Source: Candidatus Daviesbacteria bacterium
GTDB lineage: Bacteria; Patescibacteriota; Microgenomatia; Daviesbacterales; UBA10151
DNA length: 32,394 nt
Direction of reading: 5' to 3'
Assembly (NCBI GenBank): GCA_016183305.1
Contig: JACPEW010000008.1
Location: 1 to 32,394 of the forward strand
Part shown: positions 15,205 through 22,436 of the stretch, piece after piece
Position numbering within the stretch: position 1 is the first letter of the stretch
Layout of the letters: every line of letters starts with the position of its first letter
Made by a program: the position numbers and the translations under genes
The notes under the pieces: generated by a model
Told to the model about the DNA's origin: nothing
Database searches by the model: none
Seen by the model: the letters and a program-made list of their open reading frames with translations, nothing else

Positions 15205-15837
15205 TTATAGGCTAAAGTCGCTTTCTGTCTGCATATCATGATTATGTTCTCCTCTTTCCAGTTCTTCCTCAAAGGTTTTAATAGCATCCAAAACTTCTTC
15301 TGGAGAATTAACAATTTTATACACTTTTAGTTCTTGAGGTCTGAGTAGCATGTTTTCTTTAAAAGCATTAATGATATTTTCCCAGTATTTACCGTATAAT
15401 ATTAAAGGCTTGTGATGTCCAAAGTATAATTTAGCCAAACCCCAAGCCATCCCAAATTCAGAAATAGTGCCGGAACCACCATTAAAAATTACATATACTT
15501 GACCAGTACTCATTAAAGCTAAAGTTCTTTCTACATAATTGGTAGTTTTTATTTCTTCATCAAATAAATTTTTTGGGTCTCTACCTTCAAAGTTAGGAAT
15601 ATCCTCTGAGTATAAAGTTACCCCGATTACCTTGCCTCCACCTTCTTTGGCGCCAATTGTTGCAGCTCTCATTACCCCAGGACCTCCTCCGTCTACCACG
15701 ATATAACCTGCTTCAGCCAGCTCTTTACTGACGCTTCTGACAGTTTTAAACAGCCCGTCATTTTCTGAGGCATCGGCAAATCCAAAAACAGCTACATATT
15801 GAATTGTTTTAGCTTTTTTTTCTTTAAGACCCATCAA
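15205..15837 (-). CDS. LOG/TIGR00730-like Rossmann-fold protein
   Basis: A 210-aa SLOG-superfamily protein similar to 'lysine decarboxylase-like' LOG proteins (cytokinin riboside 5'-monophosphate phosphoribohydrolase in plants and some bacteria). The nucleotide-phosphate loop is 'VVDGGGPGVMRAATIGAKEGG', and the second motif is 'FNGGSGTISEFGMAWGL' in place of the canonical PGGxGTxxE, keeping the catalytic Glu. The start (15837 or the next Met at 15834) overlaps the 3' end of rpe by about 11-14 nt, so it is cotranscribed with the pentose-phosphate genes. Substrate unknown; nucleotide or ribose-phosphate binding fits the neighbours. Confidence 0.8.
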   Translation of the reverse strand: MMGLKEKKAKTIQYVAVFGFADASENDGLFKTVRSVSKELAEAGYIVVDGGGPGVMRAATIGAKEGGGKVIGVTLYSEDIPNFEGRDPKNLFDEEIKTTNYVERTLALMSTGQVYVIFNGGSGTISEFGMAWGLAKLYFGHHKPLILYGKYWENIINAFKENMLLRPQELKVYKIVNSPEEVLDAIKTFEEELERGEHNHDMQTESDFSL

Positions 15838-16465
15838 CTGCCTCCCATAGCTTCTCTAAATTATCATCTATCTCCCCTTTTAACAAGAAGGAGCCTACAA
15901 TTACATAATCCACGCCTGCATCAACCAGTTTTTTAATATTTGTATCCCGCACTGCGCCGTCAACTGCTGCCTTAATTGGCCATTGTTTCGATTTTAATTC
16001 TTTTAGTTTATCTACTACCCCTTCAATAAACGGCTGACCTTGAAAGCCAGGCACAACACCCATTAGCATTACAATATCAGTTTTAGATATAAAAGGCTCT
16101 AACTTTTCTAAAGGAGTTTCATGCTTTAGTACCAATCCTGTTTCTAATCCTTGAGCTTTAGCATAGCTTAAACATTCATCTTGATTATCTTCAGATTCTA
16201 GATGAAACAGTACCCGCTTAAAATCAGCCTTCACTAACTCATCTATCCACTCTTTAGGATTTTGAACCATTAAATGGGCTTCCTTTTTTAAAGTAAATTT
16301 ATATTTAGACGTCACTGATGGTCTAATCCCTTCATTGGGAACAAATTTATTATCCATGAAGTCAATATGTACCCATTCAAATAATCCTGTTTTTTCCAGC
16401 CTAGAAAAATCATTATTATATCCTCTATCAGTAGTAGGAAGCACTGCCGGGATAATTTGTACCAT
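15824..16465 (-). CDS. rpe: ribulose-phosphate 3-epimerase family protein
   Basis: Interconverts ribulose 5-phosphate and xylulose 5-phosphate in the pentose-phosphate pathway. The 213-aa TIM-barrel shows the metal and catalytic residues of the family: 'HIDFMDNKFVPN' (His, Asp), 'EAHLMVQNP' (His), 'MGVVPGFQGQPFI' (phosphate loop) and 'AVDGAV' (Asp). It is slightly divergent ('ADFKRVLFHLES'), so other epimerase substrates cannot be excluded. It overlaps the rpiB stop by 1 nt, forming a compact rpiB-rpe unit. Confidence 0.85.
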   Translation of the reverse strand: MVQIIPAVLPTTDRGYNNDFSRLEKTGLFEWVHIDFMDNKFVPNEGIRPSVTSKYKFTLKKEAHLMVQNPKEWIDELVKADFKRVLFHLESEDNQDECLSYAKAQGLETGLVLKHETPLEKLEPFISKTDIVMLMGVVPGFQGQPFIEGVVDKLKELKSKQWPIKAAVDGAVRDTNIKKLVDAGVDYVIVGSFLLKGEIDDNLEKLWEAVDGS

Positions 16466-16914
16466 TATCTTGTTTCTATTTGTTTAATTTTATCAATTCT
16501 TCTAATATGCCTCTCATCCTCTGAAAATTTTGTTTCTAAAAATAGTTTTACTGCCTTGGTGGCTTCTTCAACGCTTAAAAATCTTGCGCCTAAGGATAAA
16601 ATATTGGAATTGTTGTGCTGGCGGGTTAAACTAGGCATTTCTTCTGCGCTTCCATAATATACAGCTGCTCTGACATTAGGAAATTTGTTGGCAACAATTG
16701 CTTCTCCTTGACCTGAACCTCCTAAAATTATTGCTCTACTGTTAGGATCCTCCGAGATTGCCTGCGCAGCCTGGGAAATAAAATCTGGATAATCATCTTC
16801 TTTATCGTATTCAAAAGCCCCACAGTCTTTTACCTCATACCCTTCATTTGTTAGGAATTCTTTAATTTTTTCTTTTAACTCAAATCCTGCATGATCAGCA
16901 GACAGATACACCAT
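16465..16914 (-). CDS. rpiB: ribose-5-phosphate isomerase B
   Basis: Interconverts ribose 5-phosphate and ribulose 5-phosphate. The 149-aa protein begins 'MVYLSADHAGFELKEKI', the RpiB signature, with 'GGSGQGEAIVANKFPNVR' forming the active loop. Instead of the Cys found in E. coli RpiB this loop has Ser and a Glu, as in the mycobacterial type where Glu is thought to be the base. 'HNNSNILSLGARFL' is the conserved second half. It is followed directly by rpe. A TACAAT box 6 nt before the ATG suggests a leaderless operon transcript. Confidence 0.92.
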   Translation of the reverse strand: MVYLSADHAGFELKEKIKEFLTNEGYEVKDCGAFEYDKEDDYPDFISQAAQAISEDPNSRAIILGGSGQGEAIVANKFPNVRAAVYYGSAEEMPSLTRQHNNSNILSLGARFLSVEEATKAVKLFLETKFSEDERHIRRIDKIKQIETR

Positions 16915-16920
16915 ACTCTC

Positions 16921-16926
16921 ATTGTA
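16921..16926 (-). promoter_or_regulatory. -10 box of rpiB operon, leaderless spacing
   Basis: Minus-strand TACAAT followed by 6 nt (GAGAGT) and the rpiB ATG. No convincing -35 hexamer is seen at the right distance. Confidence 0.45.
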
Positions 16927-17009
16927 TCATGATCCAGTTTGTACTACTTGACCAGACTGGAGAATATCTGATATAAAAATCATGGTTATCGAAAGATAGC
17001 TTTTCAAGA

Positions 17010-17034
17010 AAACTCGCCTCGTGCGAGTTTTTTT
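17010..17034 (+). terminator. rho-independent terminator hairpin upstream of the rib promoter
   Basis: AAACTCGC-CTCGT-GCGAGTTT followed by TTTT, an 8-bp stem and 5-nt loop. No plus-strand gene precedes it, so it may insulate the rib promoter from read-through or end an unseen short transcript. The complement strand also ends in several T, so it may work in both directions. Confidence 0.65.
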
Positions 17035-17035
17035 G

Positions 17036-17044
17036 TGCTATAAT
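17036..17044 (+). promoter_or_regulatory. extended -10 promoter of the rib operon
   Basis: TGC-TATAAT (TG at 17036-17037, TATAAT 17039-17044). Initiation about 7 nt later would be exactly at the 5' end of the FMN riboswitch. No good -35 box; the terminator stem occupies that position. Confidence 0.65.
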
Positions 17045-17050
17045 AACGCT

Positions 17051-17168
17051 GTTCTTTCGGGGATTTGCGAAAGTCAAAATCGGTAGTAAACTCTACGAGG
17101 GTCGAACCTTCGACCCATGAGCCAGTGAAACTCTGGCAGCGACCGTACAGTCGGGATGAAAGAAAGAA
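17051..17168 (+). promoter_or_regulatory. FMN riboswitch (RFN element)
   Basis: The conserved RFN blocks appear in order: TTCTTTCGGGGATTTG at the 5' side, ATCGGTAGTAAACTC, the GGGTCGAA-CC-TTCGACCC hairpin, CCAGTGAAACTCTGG, and GACCGTACAGTCGGGATGAA with GAAAGAA closing P1. The P1 strand TTCTTTC can pair with either of two overlapping GAAAGAA registers at the 3' end, which abut the ribE ATG at 17170. Ligand-stabilised P1 would thus cover the ribosome site, pointing to translational control by FMN of all four rib genes. Confidence 0.93.
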
Positions 17169-17169
17169 T

Positions 17170-17745
17170 ATGTTTACAGGAATAATTACTAGTCTAGGCC
17201 ATGTGGCCAAAAAAACAGATAAAAACCTAACAATTTTAGCTGATCGTCTTTTTTTGTTACAAATTCAAAAAGGCAGCAGCATCTCTGTAAATGGTACCTG
17301 TTTAACGGTTGCTCAAACTGGCAAACAGTCCTTCACGGTAGACTTCATGCCGGAGACCAGTAACAAAACCAATATCCAAAACCTAAAAATAAATAGCCTG
17401 GTAAATTTGGAGCTGCCTGCAACAGCTGCTTCATTTTTATCTGGCCATCTGGTCCAAGGCCATGTAGATAGTACAGCAACATTAATAAGTCTCACCAAGC
17501 AGGAAAATAGCAGCCTGTTAAAATTCTCCATCCCTGCTGATTTAGCTAAATATATTGTAGAAAAAGGATCAATTGCTGTTAATGGCATTTCTTTAACCGT
17601 TATTAAGGTAGGAAAAAATTATTTTACAGTTGGTATTATTCCTTATACCTGGAATAACACTATGCTTAAAACTATCAAGCCGGAAGATTTAGTTAATATT
17701 GAGGTTGATATTTTGACCAAATACGTAGAAAGATTATTAAAATGA
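17170..17745 (+). CDS. ribE: riboflavin synthase alpha chain
   Basis: Dismutates two molecules of 6,7-dimethyl-8-ribityllumazine into riboflavin. The track start at 17065 lies inside the riboswitch; ATG 17170 gives the invariant 'MFTGIITSLGHV' and is correct. The 191-aa protein shows the internal duplication of lumazine-binding domains: 'KGSSISVNGTCLTVAQTG' in the first half and 'KGSIAVNGISLTVIKVG' in the second, plus 'LSGHLVQGHVDSTA'. First gene of the rib operon, overlapping ribH by ATGA. Confidence 0.95.
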   Translation: MFTGIITSLGHVAKKTDKNLTILADRLFLLQIQKGSSISVNGTCLTVAQTGKQSFTVDFMPETSNKTNIQNLKINSLVNLELPATAASFLSGHLVQGHVDSTATLISLTKQENSSLLKFSIPADLAKYIVEKGSIAVNGISLTVIKVGKNYFTVGIIPYTWNNTMLKTIKPEDLVNIEVDILTKYVERLLK

Positions 17746-18185
17746 CAAACATAAACAATATTAAAATTGCTATAGTCAGCAGTAACTTCCGCAAAGATGT
17801 CTCAGAAAACTTGGAGAAAAACTGCCTGGCAACTCTAAAAAAACAGGGTTTAAAAGATAATTGTATAGATATCTTTAGGGTTCCGGGAGCGCTTGAAATA
17901 CCTCTTGTTGTAAAAAAACTGGCCAAGAAAAAAATTTACAGCGCCATCATTACTTTTGGAGCCATAGTAAAGGGGGATACTTATCATTTTGAACAAATAA
18001 GCAACGAATGCGCTAAAGGCTGTATGGAAGTTTCCCTGCAGTATGAAATACCGGTTATTTTTGAAGTATTATCAGTCTATAAATTAAAAGATGCTTTAGA
18101 CAGGGCAACCAGAAGTAAAGAAAACAAAGGAGTAGAAGCAGCTTTAACAGCTTTAGAAATGACTAAAACTGTTCCTAAATTATGA
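17742..18185 (+). CDS. ribH: 6,7-dimethyl-8-ribityllumazine synthase
   Basis: Condenses 3,4-dihydroxy-2-butanone 4-phosphate with the pyrimidine intermediate to make lumazine. The 147-aa protein is the usual length and shows 'IVSSNFRKDV', 'VPGALEIPLVV', 'GAIVKGDTYHFEQIS' with the catalytic His, and 'DRATRSKENKGVEAA'. It overlaps both neighbours by ATGA, fitting coupled translation behind the riboswitch. Confidence 0.95.
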   Translation: MTNINNIKIAIVSSNFRKDVSENLEKNCLATLKKQGLKDNCIDIFRVPGALEIPLVVKKLAKKKIYSAIITFGAIVKGDTYHFEQISNECAKGCMEVSLQYEIPVIFEVLSVYKLKDALDRATRSKENKGVEAALTALEMTKTVPKL

Positions 18186-19408
18186 ACAAAGCTCATATCG
18201 CCATACCAGAAGCAATAGAAGAAATCAAAAAAGGTAAAATGTTGATCTTGCTTGACCAGAAAAGAGAAAAAGAAGCAGATCTATATATTCCTACTGATAA
18301 ATTGACTCCTCAAATGGTCAATACCATGATTAAGCTTGGGGGCGGATTAATTTGCGCTGCTATTACTCAAAAACAGGCTCATAAACTAGCCCTTCCTTTA
18401 ATGGTGGAACCTTTAGACAATGATGAAAAAACCGGGGTAAATTTTACCATATCAGTGGATGCTGAAAAAAACACTACAACCGGGGTTTCAGTCAATGACC
18501 GGTTTAAAACTATCAAGGCTCTTTCTAATCCTAAATCAAACCCTAGCGCCTTGCTTAGGCCTGGACATATTTTTGGTTTAATTGCCCAAAACGGAGGAGT
18601 CTTAGAAAGAGCTGGACATACTGAATCAGCAGTTGATTTAGCAAGACTTGCCAACTTAAATCCTGCCGGGGTACTTTGTGAAATTCTATCTGATAATGGC
18701 CAAACAGCCGGATTGCCTGATTTGATCAAGCTGTCTAAGAAGTTGAAAGTTAAGATAGTCTTGATAGAAGAATTGGTTAAATACTTAAAAGCTAATCCTT
18801 TGCCAAAGCCCGGTGAATCTTCTTGTGTTATTAAAACTGCCCAATCTAATTTACCTACAAAGTATGGACTTTTTAAAATAATTATTTATAAATCCTTAAA
18901 TGACAACCGCGAACATGCTGTTTTAACTTTGGGAAAACCAACAAAACCGGTTTTAATAAGAATTCATTCTCAATGTTTAACTGGAGACACCTTTTCATCT
19001 TTGCGCTGTGATTGTGGGGAACAACTTAAAAAAAGCATGGAGTTAATCAATAAAAAAGGCAGCGGAACAATCCTTTATTTAAATCAGGAAGGCCGAGGTA
19101 TTGGGTTAACTAATAAAATCAAGGCTTATGCCCTACAGAATCAAGGCTACGATACTGTAGAAGCCAATGAGGCATTAGGATTTCCCTCTGATGCCAGATC
19201 TTATAAAGAAGCTGCTGATATTTTAAAAAATCTAGGAGCAACTGAAATCAATCTGTTAACTAATAATCCTGATAAAAAAGACCAGTTAGCCAAATTTGGT
19301 ATTCTTGTTTTAAAAAGAACTGCTTTAGAGATTAAACCTAACAAAGTTGACTTAAACTACCTAAAAATTAAAAAAAGAAAAATGCGCCATCAGTTAAAAC
19401 TAGTATAA
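18182..19408 (+). CDS. ribBA: bifunctional DHBP synthase / GTP cyclohydrolase II
   Basis: Makes both riboflavin precursors. Residues about 1-200 are the 3,4-dihydroxy-2-butanone-4-phosphate synthase domain ('GGGLICAAIT', 'AGHTESAVDLARLANL', 'PAGVLCEIL'). Its acidic loop reads 'KREKEADLY' where RibB usually has DRE-x-EGD, so Gly is replaced by Ala and the Asp before Arg by Lys, while both Glu and the last Asp remain. Residues about 205-408 are GTP cyclohydrolase II with the zinc motif C-x10-C-x-C ('CLTGDTFSSLRCDC'), 'YLNQEGRGIGL' and 'TNNPDKKDQL'. GTP cyclohydrolase II activity looks safe; the DHBP loop variant merits note. Confidence 0.93.
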   Translation: MNKAHIAIPEAIEEIKKGKMLILLDQKREKEADLYIPTDKLTPQMVNTMIKLGGGLICAAITQKQAHKLALPLMVEPLDNDEKTGVNFTISVDAEKNTTTGVSVNDRFKTIKALSNPKSNPSALLRPGHIFGLIAQNGGVLERAGHTESAVDLARLANLNPAGVLCEILSDNGQTAGLPDLIKLSKKLKVKIVLIEELVKYLKANPLPKPGESSCVIKTAQSNLPTKYGLFKIIIYKSLNDNREHAVLTLGKPTKPVLIRIHSQCLTGDTFSSLRCDCGEQLKKSMELINKKGSGTILYLNQEGRGIGLTNKIKAYALQNQGYDTVEANEALGFPSDARSYKEAADILKNLGATEINLLTNNPDKKDQLAKFGILVLKRTALEIKPNKVDLNYLKIKKRKMRHQLKLV

Positions 19409-19414
19409 ATCTAT

Positions 19415-20485
19415 ATGCCTTCAGATCAATCTTTCCTGAGTCTTTGTTTAAGGCTTGCCAGAAAAGGCTTAGGTTGGACTAATCCTAACCCGTTAGCCGG
19501 AGCAGTTCTAGTTAGAAATAACCGCATTATTGGCCGGGGCTTTCATCACCAAGTTGGTAAAGCTCATGCAGAAATTGAAGCTTTAGCTGTTTCAGAAGAC
19601 CCAAAAGGAGCCACGCTATATGTTAATTTAGAACCTTGTTCCAGCTTCGGTAAAACCCCTCCTTGCGTAGATACTATTATTGAAAAAAAGATCAAGAAAG
19701 TAGTATTTTCTACTTTAGACCCCAATCCTAAAAATTACGGAAAAGGTCTAGCTAAATTACAACAAGCCGGTATAGAAACTTCAGTGGGAATACTAGAAAC
19801 AGAAGCCAGACGATTAAATGAAGCTTTTTTCATCTTTCATGAAAAAAACAGGCCTTTTATAGTTTTAAAATTTGCTGCATCTTTGGATGGTAAAATAGCC
19901 ACTTATACTGGTGATTCCAGGTGGATTACCAATGAAAAAGCCAGACTTTATGCCAGAAATTTGCGGGGACAATACCAGGCAATATTAGCCGGTATAAACA
20001 CTATCCTTGCTGATAATCCAAATTTGGGTACAAGGATTAAAGGTAAAAAAGATCCTATTAGAATTATTCTGGATGCAGAATTAAAAATTCCTCTGAATGC
20101 TCAAGTGTTACGGGATAACAATGTTATTATCGCAACGACCACTAAAGCCAATAAAAGTAAACAAGCGCAGCTAGAAAAAAAGGGTGTAACAGTTTGGCTA
20201 TTTGATCAGATCACTATCAACAAAATATTATCTAAGTTAAAAGAAGAAACGATCATTAGTATTTTAGTAGAGGGTGGCGGACAAACCTTAGGAGAATTTG
20301 TTGATGCTAAAATAATCGATAAAGTTTATGCTTTTCATGCTCCCCTAATAATTGGCGGAGAAAAAGCTATCAGTATTGGCAGACAGGGAGCTTCAACTAT
20401 TAAACAAGCTTTGCATTTACAAAACGTTATCTTTAAAAGGTTTGAAGATAATCTTCTAACAATTGGCTACATACAAAAAGTCTAA
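19415..20485 (+). CDS. ribD: bifunctional pyrimidine deaminase/reductase
   Basis: Carries out the deamination and side-chain reduction steps between the GTP cyclohydrolase product and the lumazine precursor. The 356-aa protein has an N-terminal zinc deaminase domain ('HAEIEAL', then 'EPCSSFGKTPPC', with both Cys kept but the usual SHHGR replaced by SSFGK). A reductase domain starts near residue 150 ('FIVLKFAASLDGKIAT', 'AILAGINTILADNP', 'LVEGGGQTLGEF'). It completes a four-gene operon that, together with a kinase/FAD synthetase elsewhere, could supply FMN. Confidence 0.94.
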   Translation: MPSDQSFLSLCLRLARKGLGWTNPNPLAGAVLVRNNRIIGRGFHHQVGKAHAEIEALAVSEDPKGATLYVNLEPCSSFGKTPPCVDTIIEKKIKKVVFSTLDPNPKNYGKGLAKLQQAGIETSVGILETEARRLNEAFFIFHEKNRPFIVLKFAASLDGKIATYTGDSRWITNEKARLYARNLRGQYQAILAGINTILADNPNLGTRIKGKKDPIRIILDAELKIPLNAQVLRDNNVIIATTTKANKSKQAQLEKKGVTVWLFDQITINKILSKLKEETIISILVEGGGQTLGEFVDAKIIDKVYAFHAPLIIGGEKAISIGRQGASTIKQALHLQNVIFKRFEDNLLTIGYIQKV

Positions 20486-20496
20486 TAAAGACTTTT
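20476..20496 (+). terminator. possible terminator of the rib operon
   Basis: AAAAGTCT-AATAA-AGACTTTT, an 8-bp A/T-rich stem overlapping the ribD stop codon and followed by CT. Its own T run stands in for a U-tract. Weak but well placed. Confidence 0.4.
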
Positions 20497-20660
20497 CTAG
20501 AGACCGGACATCCATACCGCCTGAAATATAAGAAAAATGCCAGATAACCAATGTTCCTTTTGCGTATTCTAGTTTAACAGGCAAAAAAGGCAGTATTTAA
20601 TCATCTAATTTTCCTAAATAAATTGCTACATGAAATTATTTAGTATTTCCCAAAGATTTT

Positions 20661-20735
20661 GTCATCCCGAGCGGTTAGTCCCGACTTTGTCGAGGACACT
20701 CGATATAATCGGTGCGAGAGATCTTACGGGATGGT
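20661..20735 (+). repeat. hairpin-rich intergenic repeat (CATCCCG...CGGGATG)
   Basis: Outer arms CATCCCG (20663-20669) and CGGGATG (20727-20733) enclose a second hairpin GTCCCGAC-TTT-GTCGAGGAC and a third small one CGAT-ATA-ATCG, so the RNA could fold as a three-way junction. The outer segments resemble the widespread GTCATCCCGAGC...GAGGGATCT-type dispersed repeats. Bases 20486-20660 before it hold no gene that I can support. Confidence 0.65.
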
Positions 20736-20740
20736 ATACT
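20732..20740 (+). promoter_or_regulatory. extended -10 box of the slipin gene
   Basis: TGG-TATACT, 8 nt before the ATG, so the transcript would have almost no leader. The TG is supplied by the end of the hairpin repeat. Confidence 0.5.
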
Positions 20741-20748
20741 AGACTTAA

Positions 20749-21501
20749 ATGGAAACTCTATTTCTGCTTCCCTTATTATTATTCTTTTTCTATTCCATCA
20801 AACAGGTCAATCAATATGAGCGTGGTGTTAAGTTTAGATTTGGTAAATATGTAGGACTGATGGAGCCCGGCTGGAGGCTTGTCTTACCTGTTATAGAATC
20901 CTGGACTAGGATAGACATACGGGTCAAGGCTGTTGATGTGCCTGATCAGGAAGCCATCACCCGTGATAATGTTTCCGCCAAGGTTAATGCTGTGATTTAT
21001 TACCGTATTAGTTTAGCCAACAAGGCAGTGATTGAAGTGGAAGATTTTTTCTATGCTGTATCCCAACTGGCACAAACCACCATGCGGAATGTAGTGGGTG
21101 AGACTTCCCTTGACGACCTTTTATCCAAAAGAAACGAGGTGGCAGATAAAATACAAAAGATTATAGATAAAGCAACAGACCCCTGGGGAATAAAAGTGGA
21201 GTCTGTAGAATTAAAAGATATAATACTTCCGGATGAAATGAAAAGGGTCATTGCAAGGCAGGCAGAGGCGGAAAGGGAAAGAAGGGCGATCATTATCCGG
21301 GCAGAAGGAGAAAAAGCTGCAGCGGAAAACATTGCTTTAGCAGCAGGAAAACTGGCTAAAACTACAGGTGGTTTACATGTCAGGACCCTGCAAACTTTAA
21401 GCGAGCTCTCTGCAGATAAGAATAATACTATTGTGTTTGTCACTCCCCTGGAAATACTCCGGGCCTTCGAGGGTTTTGTCAAAAGAGCATCTAAAAAATA
21501 A
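20749..21501 (+). CDS. slipin (SPFH/stomatin/prohibitin family)
   Basis: A 250-aa membrane-associated scaffold protein. An N-terminal hydrophobic hairpin-like segment (residues about 1-18) is followed by the SPFH domain: 'QYERGVKFRFGKYVGLMEPG', 'DVPDQEAITRDNVSAKVNAV', 'ETSLDDLLSKRNEVADKIQ', 'DPWGIKVESVELKDIILP', then the coiled-coil helix rich in Ala/Glu/Arg ('RQAEAERERRAIIIRAEGEK'). Length and order match bacterial slipins. These form rings in the membrane and often pair with a NfeD protease partner, which is absent here. The next gene codes an amphipathic-repeat protein. Confidence 0.92.
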   Translation: METLFLLPLLLFFFYSIKQVNQYERGVKFRFGKYVGLMEPGWRLVLPVIESWTRIDIRVKAVDVPDQEAITRDNVSAKVNAVIYYRISLANKAVIEVEDFFYAVSQLAQTTMRNVVGETSLDDLLSKRNEVADKIQKIIDKATDPWGIKVESVELKDIILPDEMKRVIARQAEAERERRAIIIRAEGEKAAAENIALAAGKLAKTTGGLHVRTLQTLSELSADKNNTIVFVTPLEILRAFEGFVKRASKK

Positions 21502-21540
21502 TCGTTGACAGAAATTTTAATGTTTGGTAGTGTATTAACA

Positions 21541-22101
21541 ATGTCAAATCTTGCTGATGATTTAAGGAATGCTCTTTCATCTGTAGTTTCTGGCGCAGGT
21601 GATGTTGCCTCAACTGTTCAAAATGTAGCAAAGGAAAATGTTATCAAGCTTCTTCAGGGAGCCGGTGATGTGGCTAATACAGGACTTCAAACTGTTGATG
21701 ATGTGGTAGGTGAAGGTTTGGAAACTATCTCCCAAACAGGAGCTTCCTTAACTGATGGGGTTACAAGTTTGGTAAGGGGTGTAGTTGATGGGGCAAAAGA
21801 TACCGGAGTAAATGCCACAGAAGCAGCAGGAGAAGCAGCCTCACAGGCTGTTAAAACTGCTTCCAAAGTTGGTGGGGATGTAGGAGAAGTGGCGATATCT
21901 TCCGTCCAGGGAGTAATCCAAGCAGCAGGTGATATTGGTGAAGATTCAGGAAAACTTGCCAAAAGCGCAGTAATGGGTACTTTAAAAGCAGCTGATGAAA
22001 TTGGATCAGAAGCAGGTGGAATTGTCAGAAAAGCACTTCTTAATGCTGCTGCATTACCTCATGATATTATTGATGCGCTCCTCACAGGTAAAACAGAGTA
22101 A
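21541..22101 (+). CDS. LEA-like amphipathic repeat protein
   Basis: The track start at 21505 (TTG) reads into TTGACA, which looks like a -35 box, so ATG 21541 ('MSNLADDLRNALSSVVSG') is preferred, giving 186 aa. The protein is almost all amphipathic helix rich in Ala, Gly, Val and Asp, with a loose repeat 'GAGDVA', 'GDVGEVA', 'AAGDIGEDSGKLAKSAV', 'AADEIGSEAGGIVRKAL'. Such composition is seen in late-embryogenesis-abundant-like and phasin-like proteins that coat membranes. There is no signal peptide. Placed just after the slipin gene, it might act at the same membrane surface. Function is not known. Confidence 0.7.
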   Translation: MSNLADDLRNALSSVVSGAGDVASTVQNVAKENVIKLLQGAGDVANTGLQTVDDVVGEGLETISQTGASLTDGVTSLVRGVVDGAKDTGVNATEAAGEAASQAVKTASKVGGDVGEVAISSVQGVIQAAGDIGEDSGKLAKSAVMGTLKAADEIGSEAGGIVRKALLNAAALPHDIIDALLTGKTE

Positions 22102-22117
22102 TTTCAACACTTTCCTA

Positions 22118-22146
22118 TTGACAAATATCATAAACTAAACTAAATT
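22118..22146 (+). promoter_or_regulatory. promoter of the candidate RNA
   Basis: TTGACA (22118-22123), exactly 17 nt, TAAATT (22141-22146). No ORF follows within the next 290 nt, so its product would be the structured RNA below. Confidence 0.5.
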
Positions 22147-22152
22147 AAAAAT

Positions 22153-22320
22153 AGCTCTATGGCGCAAGCTGTAGGGTTAGAGGAATTCTAGCAATAGAAT
22201 CTCTTGGGATTAGACCTCAGCAATGATATCCGGGTTTTGAGGGTGTGAATGCTGAGGGCAGGGTTACATGCCTGCCCGTCTTGGCTGAGCATACCGGTTT
22301 CGAACCTTTCAATCGCTATA
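22153..22320 (+). ncRNA. candidate structured non-coding RNA
   Basis: The 335-nt gap between two convergent genes (22102-22436) has no ORF but is dense in helices. Hairpin A: AGAG-ATTCTA / TAGAAT-CTCT with a GA bulge (22179-22204). Hairpin B: CCTCAGCA (22215-22222) with TGCTGAGG (22250-22257). Hairpin C: GGCAGG with CCTGCC (22257-22276). Hairpin D: GGTT-TCG-AACC (22296-22306). A second GCTGAG at 22284-22289 could compete with hairpin B for the same CTCAGC. GC content is clearly higher than in nearby intergenic DNA. I cannot assign it to 6S, SRP, RNase P or tmRNA. The strand is inferred from the promoter. Confidence 0.5.
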
Positions 22321-22335
22321 GTCTCTTGTCCTATA

Positions 22336-22372
22336 TTGTCTCACACCAAGCCTAAATGAGACAAATGAGACA
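22336..22372. repeat. TGTCTCA/TGAGACA inverted and direct repeats
   Basis: TTGTCTCA (22336-22343), TGAGACAA (22357-22364) and a second TGAGACA (22366-22372). The first two form a perfect 8-bp inverted repeat and the last two a direct repeat 9 nt apart. No T run follows on either strand, so a protein-binding site is as likely as an RNA hairpin. Confidence 0.45.
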
Positions 22373-22436
22373 CTATAAAAAGATCCATCCATCTCAAAAC
22401 TAAATCCTATAGTACTCAACCTTATAGGGAAAACTT

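Noticed and set aside
17065-17169. Longer N terminus of RibE from the ORF track
   Set aside because: It translates the FMN riboswitch; riboflavin synthases begin MFTGII at 17170.
20475-20600. Minus-strand open stretch reading ...PVKLEYAKGTLVIWHF...
   Set aside because: It looks protein-like but is short, lacks a start codon and overlaps the ribD end; not enough to call a gene or remnant.
22281-22310. GGCTGAGCATACCGGTTTCGAACC resembling the 5' end of tmRNA or a T-arm
   Set aside because: No tag-peptide frame, no matching 3' tRNA-like half and no proper T-stem pairing were found on either strand.
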